Of a stretch of 64,000 nt of DNA, positions 37,756 to 45,609 are shown piece after piece (the stretch's first letter is position 1; every line of letters begins with the position of its first letter). The stretch lies in assembly GCF_005047655.1 (NCBI RefSeq), contig NZ_SUKF01000001.1, positions 546,745 through 610,744 of the forward strand, given 5' to 3'. A program made the position numbers and the translations under genes. A model generated the notes under the pieces. It saw only the letters and a program-made list of their open reading frames with translations, did no database searches and was not told the DNA's origin. This DNA is from Sinimarinibacterium arenosum. GTDB lineage: Bacteria > Pseudomonadota > Gammaproteobacteria > Nevskiales > Nevskiaceae.

Positions 37756-38660
37756 ACGCGCTGGCGCGAGATCTGAAGCCGCGCGGTGTGCTGCGCCACG
37801 ACGAACCGATGTCGCGTCACACCTCGTGGCGCGTCGGCGGACCGGCGGCAACCTATTTCGAGCCTGCGGATCGTGCCGACCTGATCGCATTTGTGCAGCA
37901 GCTTCCGGCCGACGAGCCGGTGCTTTGGCTGGGGCTGGGCAGCAACCTGCTGGTGCGCGATGGGGGCTGGCGCGGCACCGTGATCGCACTGCATGGCGCG
38001 GTCGATGAACTGCGGCTGGAATCGGAGTCGATGATCTACGCCGAGGCCGGTGTGCATTGCGCTCGGCTGGCAAAGTTCGCGCAGCAGCACGCCAAGGCCG
38101 GCCTGGGCTTCATGGCTGGAATTCCCGGCAGCGTCGGCGGCGCTCTGGCAATGAATGCCGGCGCCTGGGGCGGCGAGACCTGGGCTCAGGTCGAAGTGGC
38201 TGAAGTGGTGCGGCGTGACGGCAGCACGCAGTGGTTGCCGGCAGCGGACTTTCACTACGGCTATCGGCACGTCGAGATGCCGTCGCAGGCGCTGGGCTTT
38301 CTGGCGGCGCGGCTGCGCGTCAGCGAGGATCCTGATGGTGAGCATGCGCGCTATACCCGTGAGTCACTGGCGCGGCGCAAGGCATCGCAGCCGGTCGGCA
38401 AGCCCAGTGCTGGCAGCACCTTCCGCAATCCGCCCGGTGATCACGCTGCGCGCCTGATCGAATCCTGCGGCCTCAAAGGGCACCGCGTTGGCGGTGCCGA
38501 AGTATCCCCGCAGCACGCCAATTTCATCATTGCCGAAGTCGGAACCCGCGCGTCCGACATCGAGCAATTGATCGAGCACATTCGCCGCACCGTGCAGCTG
38601 CAGACCGGTGTGGAGCTTCACCCCGAGGTTCGTATCGTTGGAGAACCAGTTCATGCGTAG
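37752..38660 (+). CDS. murB: UDP-N-acetylenolpyruvoylglucosamine reductase MurB
   Basis: FAD/NADPH enzyme (302 aa) reducing enolpyruvyl-UDP-GlcNAc to UDP-MurNAc. The [10 protein letters not shown] opening, FAD motif [29 protein letters not shown] and the late GSTFRNP serine with [11 protein letters not shown] are visible. The short, insertion-poor architecture with [14 protein letters not shown] fits the shorter (Caulobacter/Bacillus-like) class rather than the 340-residue E. coli type. Its end overlaps ddl by eight bases. Confidence 0.96.
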   Translation: MNALARDLKPRGVLRHDEPMSRHTSWRVGGPAATYFEPADRADLIAFVQQLPADEPVLWLGLGSNLLVRDGGWRGTVIALHGAVDELRLESESMIYAEAGVHCARLAKFAQQHAKAGLGFMAGIPGSVGGALAMNAGAWGGETWAQVEVAEVVRRDGSTQWLPAADFHYGYRHVEMPSQALGFLAARLRVSEDPDGEHARYTRESLARRKASQPVGKPSAGSTFRNPPGDHAARLIESCGLKGHRVGGAEVSPQHANFIIAEVGTRASDIEQLIEHIRRTVQLQTGVELHPEVRIVGEPVHA

Positions 38661-39612
38661 ACGTGTTACCGATCCCGCTGCATTCGGGCGCGTTGCCGTG
38701 CTGATGGGCGGCTGGTCATCGGAGCGCGAGGTTTCGTTGTGGTCCGGGCAGGGCGTGACCGACGCATTGAAGTCGCTTGGCGTCGATGCGAAAGCGGTCG
38801 ATGCCGATCGTGCCACCGTGCTGCGCCTGGGCGAGCTGGGCTTCGACCGGGCGTTCAATGTGTTGCATGGTACCGGCGGCGAAGACGGCACCGTGCAGGC
38901 GGTGCTGGATCTGCAGAACATTCCGTATACCGGCAGTGGCGTGCTGGCATCCGCGCTGGCGATGGACAAGCTGCGGACCAAGCGCATGTGGAAAGCCGAA
39001 GGTCTGCCAACGCCGGACTGGATGGTGCTGCATACCGCCGATGACGCCCGCGCTGCCGGTTCGCGATTGGGTTACCCCTATTTCGTCAAACCCGCCGAAG
39101 AGGGCTCCAGCGTCGGGGTGAACAAGGTCAAGCACGCCGACACTGCGGTCGCTGCATTCGAGAACGCCGCGCGCAGCGCATCGGGTATGCGACGCACGGT
39201 CATTGCAGAGCGTTTTGTCGACGGCAGCGAGTACACCTGTTCAATGCTGGATGGCGTTGCGTTGCCGGTGATCCGGATCGAACCGGATGGCGAGTTCTAC
39301 GACTACAACGCCAAGTATCTGTCCGACGCGACGCGCTATCACTGTCCCGCGGGTCTCGATCCGCGCCTGGAGGCGCAGATCCAGCAGACTTGTCTGCAGG
39401 CCTTCGAGCTCGTCGGCGCCGAGGGTTGGGGTCGTGTCGATTTCATGCTTGATTCTGCGCAGCAGCCGTGGCTGATCGAGGTCAACACGGTGCCCGGGAT
39501 GACCTCGCACAGTCTGGTGCCGATGGCGGCACGCGCAGTGGGCATGGACTACGCCGCATTGTGCTGGGCGATTCTCGAGACCACGTTGTGCGATCAGGGC
39601 GAGGCTGCGTGA
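38653..39612 (+). CDS. ddl: D-alanine-D-alanine ligase
   Basis: ATP-grasp ligase (319 aa) making D-Ala-D-Ala for MurF. Motifs: VLMGGWSSEREVSLWSG, VLHGTGGEDGTVQ, GVLASALAMDK, YPYFVKPAEEGSSVGV, the metal/ATP residues in EGWGRVDFMLD and EVNTVPGMTSHSLVP. The ATG at 38653 is placed by GGAG nine bases upstream and by the start of the fold; it lies inside the murB end. The stop overlaps a GTG start of ftsQ. Confidence 0.96.
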   Translation: MRRRVTDPAAFGRVAVLMGGWSSEREVSLWSGQGVTDALKSLGVDAKAVDADRATVLRLGELGFDRAFNVLHGTGGEDGTVQAVLDLQNIPYTGSGVLASALAMDKLRTKRMWKAEGLPTPDWMVLHTADDARAAGSRLGYPYFVKPAEEGSSVGVNKVKHADTAVAAFENAARSASGMRRTVIAERFVDGSEYTCSMLDGVALPVIRIEPDGEFYDYNAKYLSDATRYHCPAGLDPRLEAQIQQTCLQAFELVGAEGWGRVDFMLDSAQQPWLIEVNTVPGMTSHSLVPMAARAVGMDYAALCWAILETTLCDQGEAA

Positions 39613-40373
39613 GCGCGCTGACCATGACTGCCGACGACTTCCGCGACAGCGAGGCAACCGATCGTTATGGTCTCGGGCGGATGCTGCTGGGCGCGGCCGC
39701 CCTGCTTGCGATTGGTCTCGGCGGCTGGGCGGTATTTCGTGTCACCGGGACGCAGACGGTGTCGCAGCTGCGCATCGAAGGGCATCTGGACCGCGTGCGG
39801 CCACAGGACATCGATACCGTCGTGCGGCCGTTGCTGGATACCCGATTCATCGAAGTCGATCTGAATCAGGTGCACGCGGCGGTGGCCGCGCTGTCGTGGA
39901 TCGCACGGGTCCGGGTGGAGCGCGCCTGGCCGGCGACGGTGCGTCTGCACGTCTGGGAGCGCGAGCCGGTTGCACGTTGGGGCGAGCATTCTCTGCTTGA
40001 CCTCGATGCCCAGGTCTTCGATCCCGGCGAGCGAGAGGTCCCGGCGGATTTGCCGCTGCTGTCGGGGGCGTCCGGAACCGCATCGCAGGTGATCGGGATG
40101 TATCGCCGCATGCAGGCGCAACTCGGCGATACGCCGCTGGCGCTGAACGGACTGCACCAGGATGCGCGCGGTGACTGGACCGGCATCACTGTGTCCGGCA
40201 TCGAGCTGCGCTTCGGCCGCAGCGATCCGACCGCGTCACTGCCAACACTGCTGGGTCCCGTGCTGCAGACCTTGTCGCAACGACTGCCCGAGGTTGCGCA
40301 TGTGGATCTTCGTTACACCAATGGTTTTTCGGTGGGCTGGCGTGAGCCGTCCTCCGCTACACAGGGGAAATAG
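39609..40373 (+). CDS. ftsQ: Cell division protein FtsQ
   Basis: Bitopic divisome protein (254 aa) with one membrane helix (about 27-47), a periplasmic POTRA domain (VSQLRIEGHLDRVRPQDID) and a beta domain (SWIARVRVERAWPATVRLHV, WEREPVARW) that holds FtsB-FtsL. The chosen GTG lies in a GTGA overlap with the ddl stop; an ATG five codons later is the alternative. ftsA follows after two bases. Confidence 0.93.
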   Translation: MSALTMTADDFRDSEATDRYGLGRMLLGAAALLAIGLGGWAVFRVTGTQTVSQLRIEGHLDRVRPQDIDTVVRPLLDTRFIEVDLNQVHAAVAALSWIARVRVERAWPATVRLHVWEREPVARWGEHSLLDLDAQVFDPGEREVPADLPLLSGASGTASQVIGMYRRMQAQLGDTPLALNGLHQDARGDWTGITVSGIELRFGRSDPTASLPTLLGPVLQTLSQRLPEVAHVDLRYTNGFSVGWREPSSATQGK

Positions 40374-40375
40374 AC

Positions 40376-41605
40376 ATGGCACGACGTGAGGAGCGCAATC
40401 TCCTGGTCGGACTCGACATCGGTACATCCAAGTGCGTGGCGGTAGTCGGCCAGGTCACACCGGAAGGTCAGGTAGAAGTGGTCGGTCGCGGTGAGCATGT
40501 CTCGCGCGGCATGAATCGCGGCGATGTGGTCAATATCGAGCTGACCACTCAGGCGATCAAACGCGCGGTCGAGAATGCCGAGCACATGGCGAACTGCCGT
40601 GCGCAGTCGGTCTTCGTTGGAATCTCGGGGACTCACATCCGCAGCCTGAATTCGACCGGCGTCGCGCCGGTGCGTGCGGGCAGCGTGTCGGAACGTGACG
40701 TCGACAGCGTAATGGATGCGGCACGCGCGATCGCAATCCCGGCCGACCAGAAGATCTTGCATGTGATCCCGCAGGAATTCGTCGTCGATGGCCGTGAGGG
40801 CATTCACGATCCGATCGGCATGCACGGCGTGCGCCTGGAAGCCAAGGTGCACATCGTTACGGGTTCGATCTCGGCGGCGCAGAACATTCACAAATGCGTC
40901 GAGTCCTGCGGGCTCAAGGTCGACAAGCTGATCCTGCAGCACCTGGCATCGAGCTACGCGACACTGCTGCCAGATGAGCGCGACCTTGGTGTGTGCATGG
41001 TCGACATCGGTGGCGGTACTTCGGATATTGCGGTGTTCAAGGGCGGCACGATCCGGCATACCGCTGTGCTGCCGATCGCCGGCAATCAGGTCACCAACGA
41101 CATCAGTGTGGCATTCCGCACCCCGGCGCCCTACGCGGAGGAGATCAAGGTCAAGTACGGCGTGGCACTGCCGGAATTTGCGGCCGGCGACGACGAGATC
41201 GAAGTCAAGGGCGTTGGTGATCAGCCGCCGCGGCGGCTGTCTCGTCTCACCCTGGCGGAGGTGATCAAGCCGCGCTACGAGGAACTGTTCCGCTTCATTC
41301 GCAAGGAGCTGCACCGTTCCGATTGGTACGACTTGATCGCTGGGGGTGTCGTGCTGACCGGCGGTTCTGCGCAAATGCCCGGTGTGGTTGAACTGGCCGA
41401 GGAGATCTTCGAGCTTCCGGTGCGTCTGGGGACGCCGCACAACGTCGACGGACTCAAGGATGTGACGCGCAGCCCGGCGTACTCCACAGCGGTGGGCCTG
41501 CTGCTGTATGGCCGTTCCTCCAAGCCGCAAATCGCGAAGGCGCCGACGCAAGGCATGGGCTACTGGGCGCAGCGCGTCGGCGACTGGTTCCGGGGCAGTT
41601 TCTGA
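40376..41605 (+). CDS. ftsA: Cell division actin-like protein FtsA
   Basis: Actin-fold ATPase (409 aa) that tethers FtsZ to the membrane and recruits later division proteins. Phosphate-binding VGLDIGTSKCVAVVG, the 1C subdomain with VIPQEFVVDG, the second phosphate loop VDIGGGTSDIAVF and adenosine motif LTGGSAQMPG are visible. The C-terminal GYWAQRVGDWFRGSF is the amphipathic membrane-targeting helix. AGGGG precedes the ATG. A 210-bp AT-rich gap separates it from ftsZ. Confidence 0.97.
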   Translation: MARREERNLLVGLDIGTSKCVAVVGQVTPEGQVEVVGRGEHVSRGMNRGDVVNIELTTQAIKRAVENAEHMANCRAQSVFVGISGTHIRSLNSTGVAPVRAGSVSERDVDSVMDAARAIAIPADQKILHVIPQEFVVDGREGIHDPIGMHGVRLEAKVHIVTGSISAAQNIHKCVESCGLKVDKLILQHLASSYATLLPDERDLGVCMVDIGGGTSDIAVFKGGTIRHTAVLPIAGNQVTNDISVAFRTPAPYAEEIKVKYGVALPEFAAGDDEIEVKGVGDQPPRRLSRLTLAEVIKPRYEELFRFIRKELHRSDWYDLIAGGVVLTGGSAQMPGVVELAEEIFELPVRLGTPHNVDGLKDVTRSPAYSTAVGLLLYGRSSKPQIAKAPTQGMGYWAQRVGDWFRGSF

Positions 41606-41680
41606 GCGCCGCGCCGCGACACATTTTGCGTATCAAGCTGCTGTTTTTTATTAAACAATTTCATTACTAAATTATTGACA

Positions 41681-41708
41681 TTTACACAGTTTTTAAACAC
41701 ACTAAGAT
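41681..41708 (+). promoter_or_regulatory. Likely ftsZ promoter in AT-rich spacer
   Basis: TTTACA (41681-41686) and TAAGAT (41703-41708) are 16 bp apart, about 110 bases before the ftsZ ATG. The surrounding 41640-41735 is very AT-rich against the rest of the cluster, as in strong promoter regions with UP elements. A perfect TTGACA at 41675 has no hexamer at proper distance. TATAAA at 41723 could serve a second start. Confidence 0.5.
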
Positions 41709-41815
41709 TGCGGATTAGTAGATATAAAAAAACACCTGACGCCACGACCAACGCAGTTGTTGCGGACGGGTAAACGACACACACGGAAATCGCGTTCACG
41801 CGCAGGAGCAAGAAC

Positions 41816-43027
41816 ATGGGACACGCAAGAGAGATTTTTGAATTAGAGGACGGCCAACGTAAGCGCGCTGTGATTCGCGTGATCGGCGTTGGCGGCGGTG
41901 GGTGCAACACCGTCAACCAGATGTCGCAGGCGGGCATCGAAGGTGTCGACTTCGTCTGTGCCAACACGGATCGGGATCATCTGGAACGCTGCGTGCCGAC
42001 TAACCAGATTCAGCTCGGCGTTGAGATCACGCGCGGACTGGGTGCCGGCTCCAATCCGGAAGTCGGGCGCCAGGCTGCCGAAGAAGACCGTGATCGCATC
42101 CGCGAGATGATCCAGGGCACCGACCTGCTATTCGTTACGGCGGGCATGGGTGGCGGCACCGGTACCGGCGCTGCGCCGGTGATTGCCGAGATCGCCAAGG
42201 AACTGGGCATCCTGACCGTCGCGGTCGTGACCAAGCCGTTCACACACGAAGGCAAGAAGCGCATGGCGGTGGCGATGAAGGGTGTCGACGATCTGCGTCA
42301 GTACACCGATTCGCTGATCATGATCCCGAACGAGAAGCTCGGCTTGGTGCTGGGCACCAAGATCACCGTGCTGAACTGTTTCAAGGCTGCCAACGACGTG
42401 CTGCAGAACGCAGTGCAGGGCATTTCGGACCTCATTACGCGTCCTGGTTTGGTCAACGTCGACTTCGCGGACGTGCGCACAGTGATGTCCAACCGCGGCA
42501 TGTCGATGATGGGTATCGGCGAGGCCAGCGGTGAGAGCCGCGCCGAGAAAGCAGTTGAAATGGCTCTGTCGAGCCCGCTGCTGGATGACATCGAGCTGCA
42601 CGGCGCACGCGGTTTGCTGGTTAACGTGACCTGCGACGAGTCGCTGACGATGGAAGAGCTCGAGTACATCAACTCGCGTGTTTCCGAGATTGCTTCCGAT
42701 GAAGCCGACGCCAAGTGCGGCATGTCGATGAACCCGAACCTGGATGGCGTGCTGCGCGTGACGGTGGTGGCAACCGGACTGCCGGGCAACAAGCACTCAC
42801 AGCAGCAGTCGCCGCAGATGGCGCAGCAGAACCCGCGCGTTGCACAGTTTGTGCGGCCTGAGATGCAGATGCCGGTGATGCCGAATCTGGGTTCGCCGAG
42901 TCTCGATATTCCAGCCGTGCATCGTCAGCAGCGCAAGGTCGCCGTCGGCGGCAATGGCGGGGCATTCCCGCTGCTGGACGAAGACATCATCAATATTCCC
43001 GCGTTTCTGCGGAACCAGGCGGACTAA
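41816..43027 (+). CDS. ftsZ: Cell division tubulin FtsZ
   Basis: Tubulin-like GTPase (403 aa) forming the Z ring. The nucleotide loop GGGTGTGA is at 113-120, with IGVGGGGCNTVNQM near the start and the T7 loop NVDFADVRTVM. A flexible Gln-rich linker (about 320-360) leads to the conserved C-terminal peptide EDIINIPAFLRNQ, which binds FtsA and ZapD (zapD is also in this window). AGGAG seven bases before the ATG. Confidence 0.98.
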   Translation: MGHAREIFELEDGQRKRAVIRVIGVGGGGCNTVNQMSQAGIEGVDFVCANTDRDHLERCVPTNQIQLGVEITRGLGAGSNPEVGRQAAEEDRDRIREMIQGTDLLFVTAGMGGGTGTGAAPVIAEIAKELGILTVAVVTKPFTHEGKKRMAVAMKGVDDLRQYTDSLIMIPNEKLGLVLGTKITVLNCFKAANDVLQNAVQGISDLITRPGLVNVDFADVRTVMSNRGMSMMGIGEASGESRAEKAVEMALSSPLLDDIELHGARGLLVNVTCDESLTMEELEYINSRVSEIASDEADAKCGMSMNPNLDGVLRVTVVATGLPGNKHSQQQSPQMAQQNPRVAQFVRPEMQMPVMPNLGSPSLDIPAVHRQQRKVAVGGNGGAFPLLDEDIINIPAFLRNQAD

Positions 43028-43055
43028 AGGGGCCTCCGCAGGCCTCCGCAACGCA

Positions 43056-43108
43056 ACGGGTTTGCCCTGAACGCCGGTTCGGGATTCAGGGCGAATTCAG
43101 AAACCCGT
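43056..43108 (+). other. Large bulged hairpin between ftsZ and lpxC
   Basis: ACGGGTTT (43056-43063) pairs with AAACCCGT (43101-43108), and the adjoining GCCCTGAA (43064-43071) pairs with TTCAGGGC (43085-43092), giving 16 base pairs with one eight-base bulge and an inner CCG/CGG. There is no T-run. It could stabilise the 3' end of ftsZ mRNA. Confidence 0.7.
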
Positions 43109-43110
43109 GT

Positions 43111-43174
43111 TAGACTTCCGTGTCAATTGGGCGCAGTGCACATCGTGCTGCGCCCGACTTTTTTCCCCAATTGA
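43111..43174 (+). promoter_or_regulatory. lpxC leader with terminator and competing stem
   Basis: TAGACT (43111-43116) may be a -10 that would start RNA near 43123. From there TCAATTGGG (43123-43131) is the exact complement of CCCAATTGA (43166-43174), whose formation would use the three G bases that also start the terminator stem at 43129. The lpxC ATG follows seven bases after the second arm, with no Shine-Dalgarno sequence. This could be an attenuator-like switch; function is inferred from pairing only. Confidence 0.45.
43129..43164 (+). terminator. Intrinsic terminator between ftsZ and lpxC
   Basis: GGGCGCA (43129-43135) pairs with TGCGCCC (43149-43155), then GCAC with GTGC around an ATC loop with a two-base bulge. 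GAC and six T bases follow. It ends only 17 bases before the lpxC ATG. Confidence 0.8.
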
Positions 43175-43180
43175 TACGCG

Positions 43181-44101
43181 ATGATCCGACAACGCACGCT
43201 CAAGCAGGCGGTCCGCGCCAGCGGCATCGGTCTGCACTCTGGCCGCAAGGTGTACATGTCCCTGCTGCCCGCCGGTCCGGACACTGGAATCGTGTTCCGG
43301 CGCACCGATCTCAATCCGCACGCTGAAGTTCCTGCGCAGGCGCATCTGCTGCGCGAGGCGGTGATGTGCAGCACGCTGGTCAGCGACGCCGGCGACAAGA
43401 TCATGACGGTCGAGCACCTGATGTCGGCCTTTGCCGGCCTGGGGATTGATAACTGTCTGGTCGAATTGTCCTCGCCTGAAGTGCCGATTCTCGATGGCAG
43501 TTCCGGGCCGTTCGTATTCCTGATCCAGTCTGCCGGAATCCACGAGCAGGACGCGCCCAAGCGCTTCATCCGCATCCGTCAGCCGGTGCAGGTGGCCGAA
43601 GGGGACAAGTGGGCGCGATTCGAGCCGTTCGATGGGTTCCGGTTGTCGTTTTCCATCGATTTCCGGCATCCGGCGTTTCGCGCCTCGGCGCAGAATCGGG
43701 TCATCGATTTTTCCTCGGCGACCTATGTCCGTGAGGTCAGCCGCGCGCGGACTTTTGGTTTCATGCGCGAACTCGACACCTTGCGTGCCGCCAATCTGGG
43801 TCTGGGTGCAAGCCTGGACAACGTGGTGGCATTGGACGAGTACCGGGTCGTCAATCACGATGGCCTGCGCTACGAAGACGAGTTTGTCCGCCACAAGATT
43901 CTGGACGCGATCGGCGATCTCTATCTGCTCGGGCATCCGGTAATTGGGGCATATACCGCTTACAAATCGGGACACGCCCTGAACAACAAGCTGGTCCGGG
44001 CGGTGCTGGAAGATCGCTCTGCGTTCGAGATCGTGACCTTCGAGGACGAGAACCAGCCGGCGCCGATCACCTTCGTCAGGGGCAGTCTGGCGGCAGCTTG
44101 A
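43181..44101 (+). CDS. lpxC: UDP-3-O-acyl-GlcNAc deacetylase LpxC
   Basis: Zinc deacetylase (306 aa) for the committed step of lipid A synthesis. Zinc ligands H79 (MTVEHLM), H238 and D242 ([10 protein letters not shown]) and the catalytic H265 (KSGHALNNK) are at the same numbers as in E. coli. E78 of the TVEH motif is present. The C-terminus is short and lacks an obvious change. It lies immediately after a terminator structure, so its expression may be independent of ftsZ. Confidence 0.98.
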   Translation: MIRQRTLKQAVRASGIGLHSGRKVYMSLLPAGPDTGIVFRRTDLNPHAEVPAQAHLLREAVMCSTLVSDAGDKIMTVEHLMSAFAGLGIDNCLVELSSPEVPILDGSSGPFVFLIQSAGIHEQDAPKRFIRIRQPVQVAEGDKWARFEPFDGFRLSFSIDFRHPAFRASAQNRVIDFSSATYVREVSRARTFGFMRELDTLRAANLGLGASLDNVVALDEYRVVNHDGLRYEDEFVRHKILDAIGDLYLLGHPVIGAYTAYKSGHALNNKLVRAVLEDRSAFEIVTFEDENQPAPITFVRGSLAAA

Positions 44102-44196
44102 GCGGCGGTTTGAACCCCAGGTGCAGCCGCCCAGCGGGAAATTGCGCAGTTTCAGCCACTTGCCTTGCGTCACCTGGATGCGGGCAGTAAACTCGG

Positions 44197-44520
44197 TCAG
44201 ATGTCCGTTGCTGGGGGAAGCACCTTCGCCTCGATGCGGGTGCAATGCAGATGGTGACGGTCATTGAGCCAAGCAAGCAGTGAACGATTTCGGTGGCGCA
44301 GCTGCACCAGCGCCGCAGCGGTTGTGGCGTACAGCACGGCGGTTTCGTCGCGCACATTGGCCAGTCTGACGTGGTCGGTCCAGGGTTCAGAGCACCATTC
44401 GCTCAGGGTCCGGTTGATGTCCGCAAAAGTCTGCGCCCGCCGTAGCAGGCTGCCGATCGACTGTTGGTCATGGCTCGGCAGTTGCTTGACGCTTCTAGGC
44501 TCACGTGGATCGGGGATCAT
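44197..44520 (-). CDS. dciA: DUF721/DciA-family replicative helicase loader
   Basis: A 107-residue DUF721 protein. DciA proteins load or activate DnaB helicase in bacteria lacking the phage-derived DnaC. The recognisable segment is the KH-like pattern LLRRAQTFADINRTLSEW followed by VRLANVRDETAVLYATTAAALVQLRHR. Position between lpxC and the M23 gene is the one seen in Pseudomonas. The ATG at 44520 is chosen because upstream in-frame codons run into the divergent M23 gene. It is convergent with lpxC. Confidence 0.8.
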   Translation of the reverse strand: MIPDPREPRSVKQLPSHDQQSIGSLLRRAQTFADINRTLSEWCSEPWTDHVRLANVRDETAVLYATTAAALVQLRHRNRSLLAWLNDRHHLHCTRIEAKVLPPATDI

Positions 44521-44532
44521 AAGCGTATAAAT

Positions 44533-45477
44533 ATGGACATTATTGTCGTCAGCCACCGACGCGGTCGCACCTGGAAGTTTGCGCTCAATCCGCGCCATGT
44601 CTTCGTGTGGTTGCCGCTGGTTGCCGTGGTTTTCGCCATTGCGGCGGTGTCCTTCAAGGCCGGTCAGTTTTTCGAGTCAGTACCGCTGCTGAGCAGCAAG
44701 AATACCGCGCTGCCCTCATCGCTGGTGGCCGACTGGGCACAGGAAGTGCGGCAGCAGCGCGAGGCGCTCGCCAGCGCGCGTTCCGAGGCCGAGCAGAACT
44801 CGGCGGCACTGGCGCGACGTATCGCCCAGCTTCAGGCCCATGTGATGCGTCTCGACGCCGCGGGTCAGCGCCTGACCGAGATTGCCGGACTGGACGAGGG
44901 CGAATTCAACTTCGACCAGAATCCGCCAGTTGGTGGCCCCGAATCGGTCGCTTTTGCTGATAGCGATGTCAGCTCAGTCTTCACGTCGCTGGACGGTTTC
45001 GAGCGCCAGCTCGCCGACCGCGAACGCCAGTTGAGGGTTTTGGAAGATCTCCTGCTATCCAGCCGGATGCAGCGTCAGGTCCGGCCGTCCGGCTGGCCGA
45101 TCCGCAGCGGCTTCATCAGCTCGCTGTTCGGCGTGCGGACCGATCCGTTCACCGGACGTCTGACGCGCCACATGGGTATCGATTTCGCGGGTCGCGATGG
45201 ATCCGATGTGATGGCGGTCGCCGCCGGAATCGTGACGGAGGCGGGTTCCCATGATGGCTACGGCAACCTGGTCGAAATCAATCACGGCAACGGCTACACG
45301 ACGCGTTACGGGCACAACAAGGCGATCAAGGTGAAGATTGGCGACAAGGTTGCCAAGGGACAACGGATCGCCCTGATGGGATCGACGGGACGTTCCACCG
45401 GGCCGCACGTGCATTTCGAGGTTCTGTACAACGGCTCGCTGGTCAACCCGGACCAGTACATTCACGCGGCGCGCTGA
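44533..45477 (+). CDS. M23/LytM-family peptidase, membrane anchored
   Basis: A 314-residue protein with a short cytoplasmic start (MDIIVVSHRRGRTWKF), one membrane helix (about 25-45), a coiled coil (about 75-125) and a C-terminal LytM domain. Zinc ligands are visible in RHMGIDFAG and GPHVHFEV, with the central HGNGYTTRYGHN, so it is likely an active endopeptidase of septal or peripheral peptidoglycan rather than an EnvC-like activator. The start is fixed by homologues that begin with the same MxIIxxS pattern. Only 12 bp separate its ATG from that of dciA. secA follows on the same strand. Confidence 0.88.
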   Translation: MDIIVVSHRRGRTWKFALNPRHVFVWLPLVAVVFAIAAVSFKAGQFFESVPLLSSKNTALPSSLVADWAQEVRQQREALASARSEAEQNSAALARRIAQLQAHVMRLDAAGQRLTEIAGLDEGEFNFDQNPPVGGPESVAFADSDVSSVFTSLDGFERQLADRERQLRVLEDLLLSSRMQRQVRPSGWPIRSGFISSLFGVRTDPFTGRLTRHMGIDFAGRDGSDVMAVAAGIVTEAGSHDGYGNLVEINHGNGYTTRYGHNKAIKVKIGDKVAKGQRIALMGSTGRSTGPHVHFEVLYNGSLVNPDQYIHAAR

Positions 45478-45523
45478 TTCCGGCCGGGCCGTGGCGCTCA
45501 ACGTGAACTTGAACGGGCCGGAA
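45478..45523. repeat. Inverted repeat after the M23 gene
   Basis: TTCCGGCC (45478-45485, directly after the stop codon) and GGCCGGAA (45516-45523) are exact complements, 30 bases apart. There is no T-run, so a terminator role is doubtful. A CATAAT at 45540-45545 may be the secA -10. Confidence 0.5.
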
Positions 45524-45609
45524 GCCGTCCCCAGTTAGGCATAATACGCCGCACACGACGGTTCACACGCCCATCCGCGTCAACGAGCGCGGCTTTACCG
45601 ACGATACCT

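Noticed and set aside
41675-41680. Perfect TTGACA before ftsZ
   Set aside because: No -10-like hexamer at 16-18 bp; the overlapping TTTACA-16-TAAGAT pair fits better.
43031-43050. GGCCTCCGCA direct repeat after ftsZ
   Set aside because: Only two 10-base copies; too short to support more than chance.
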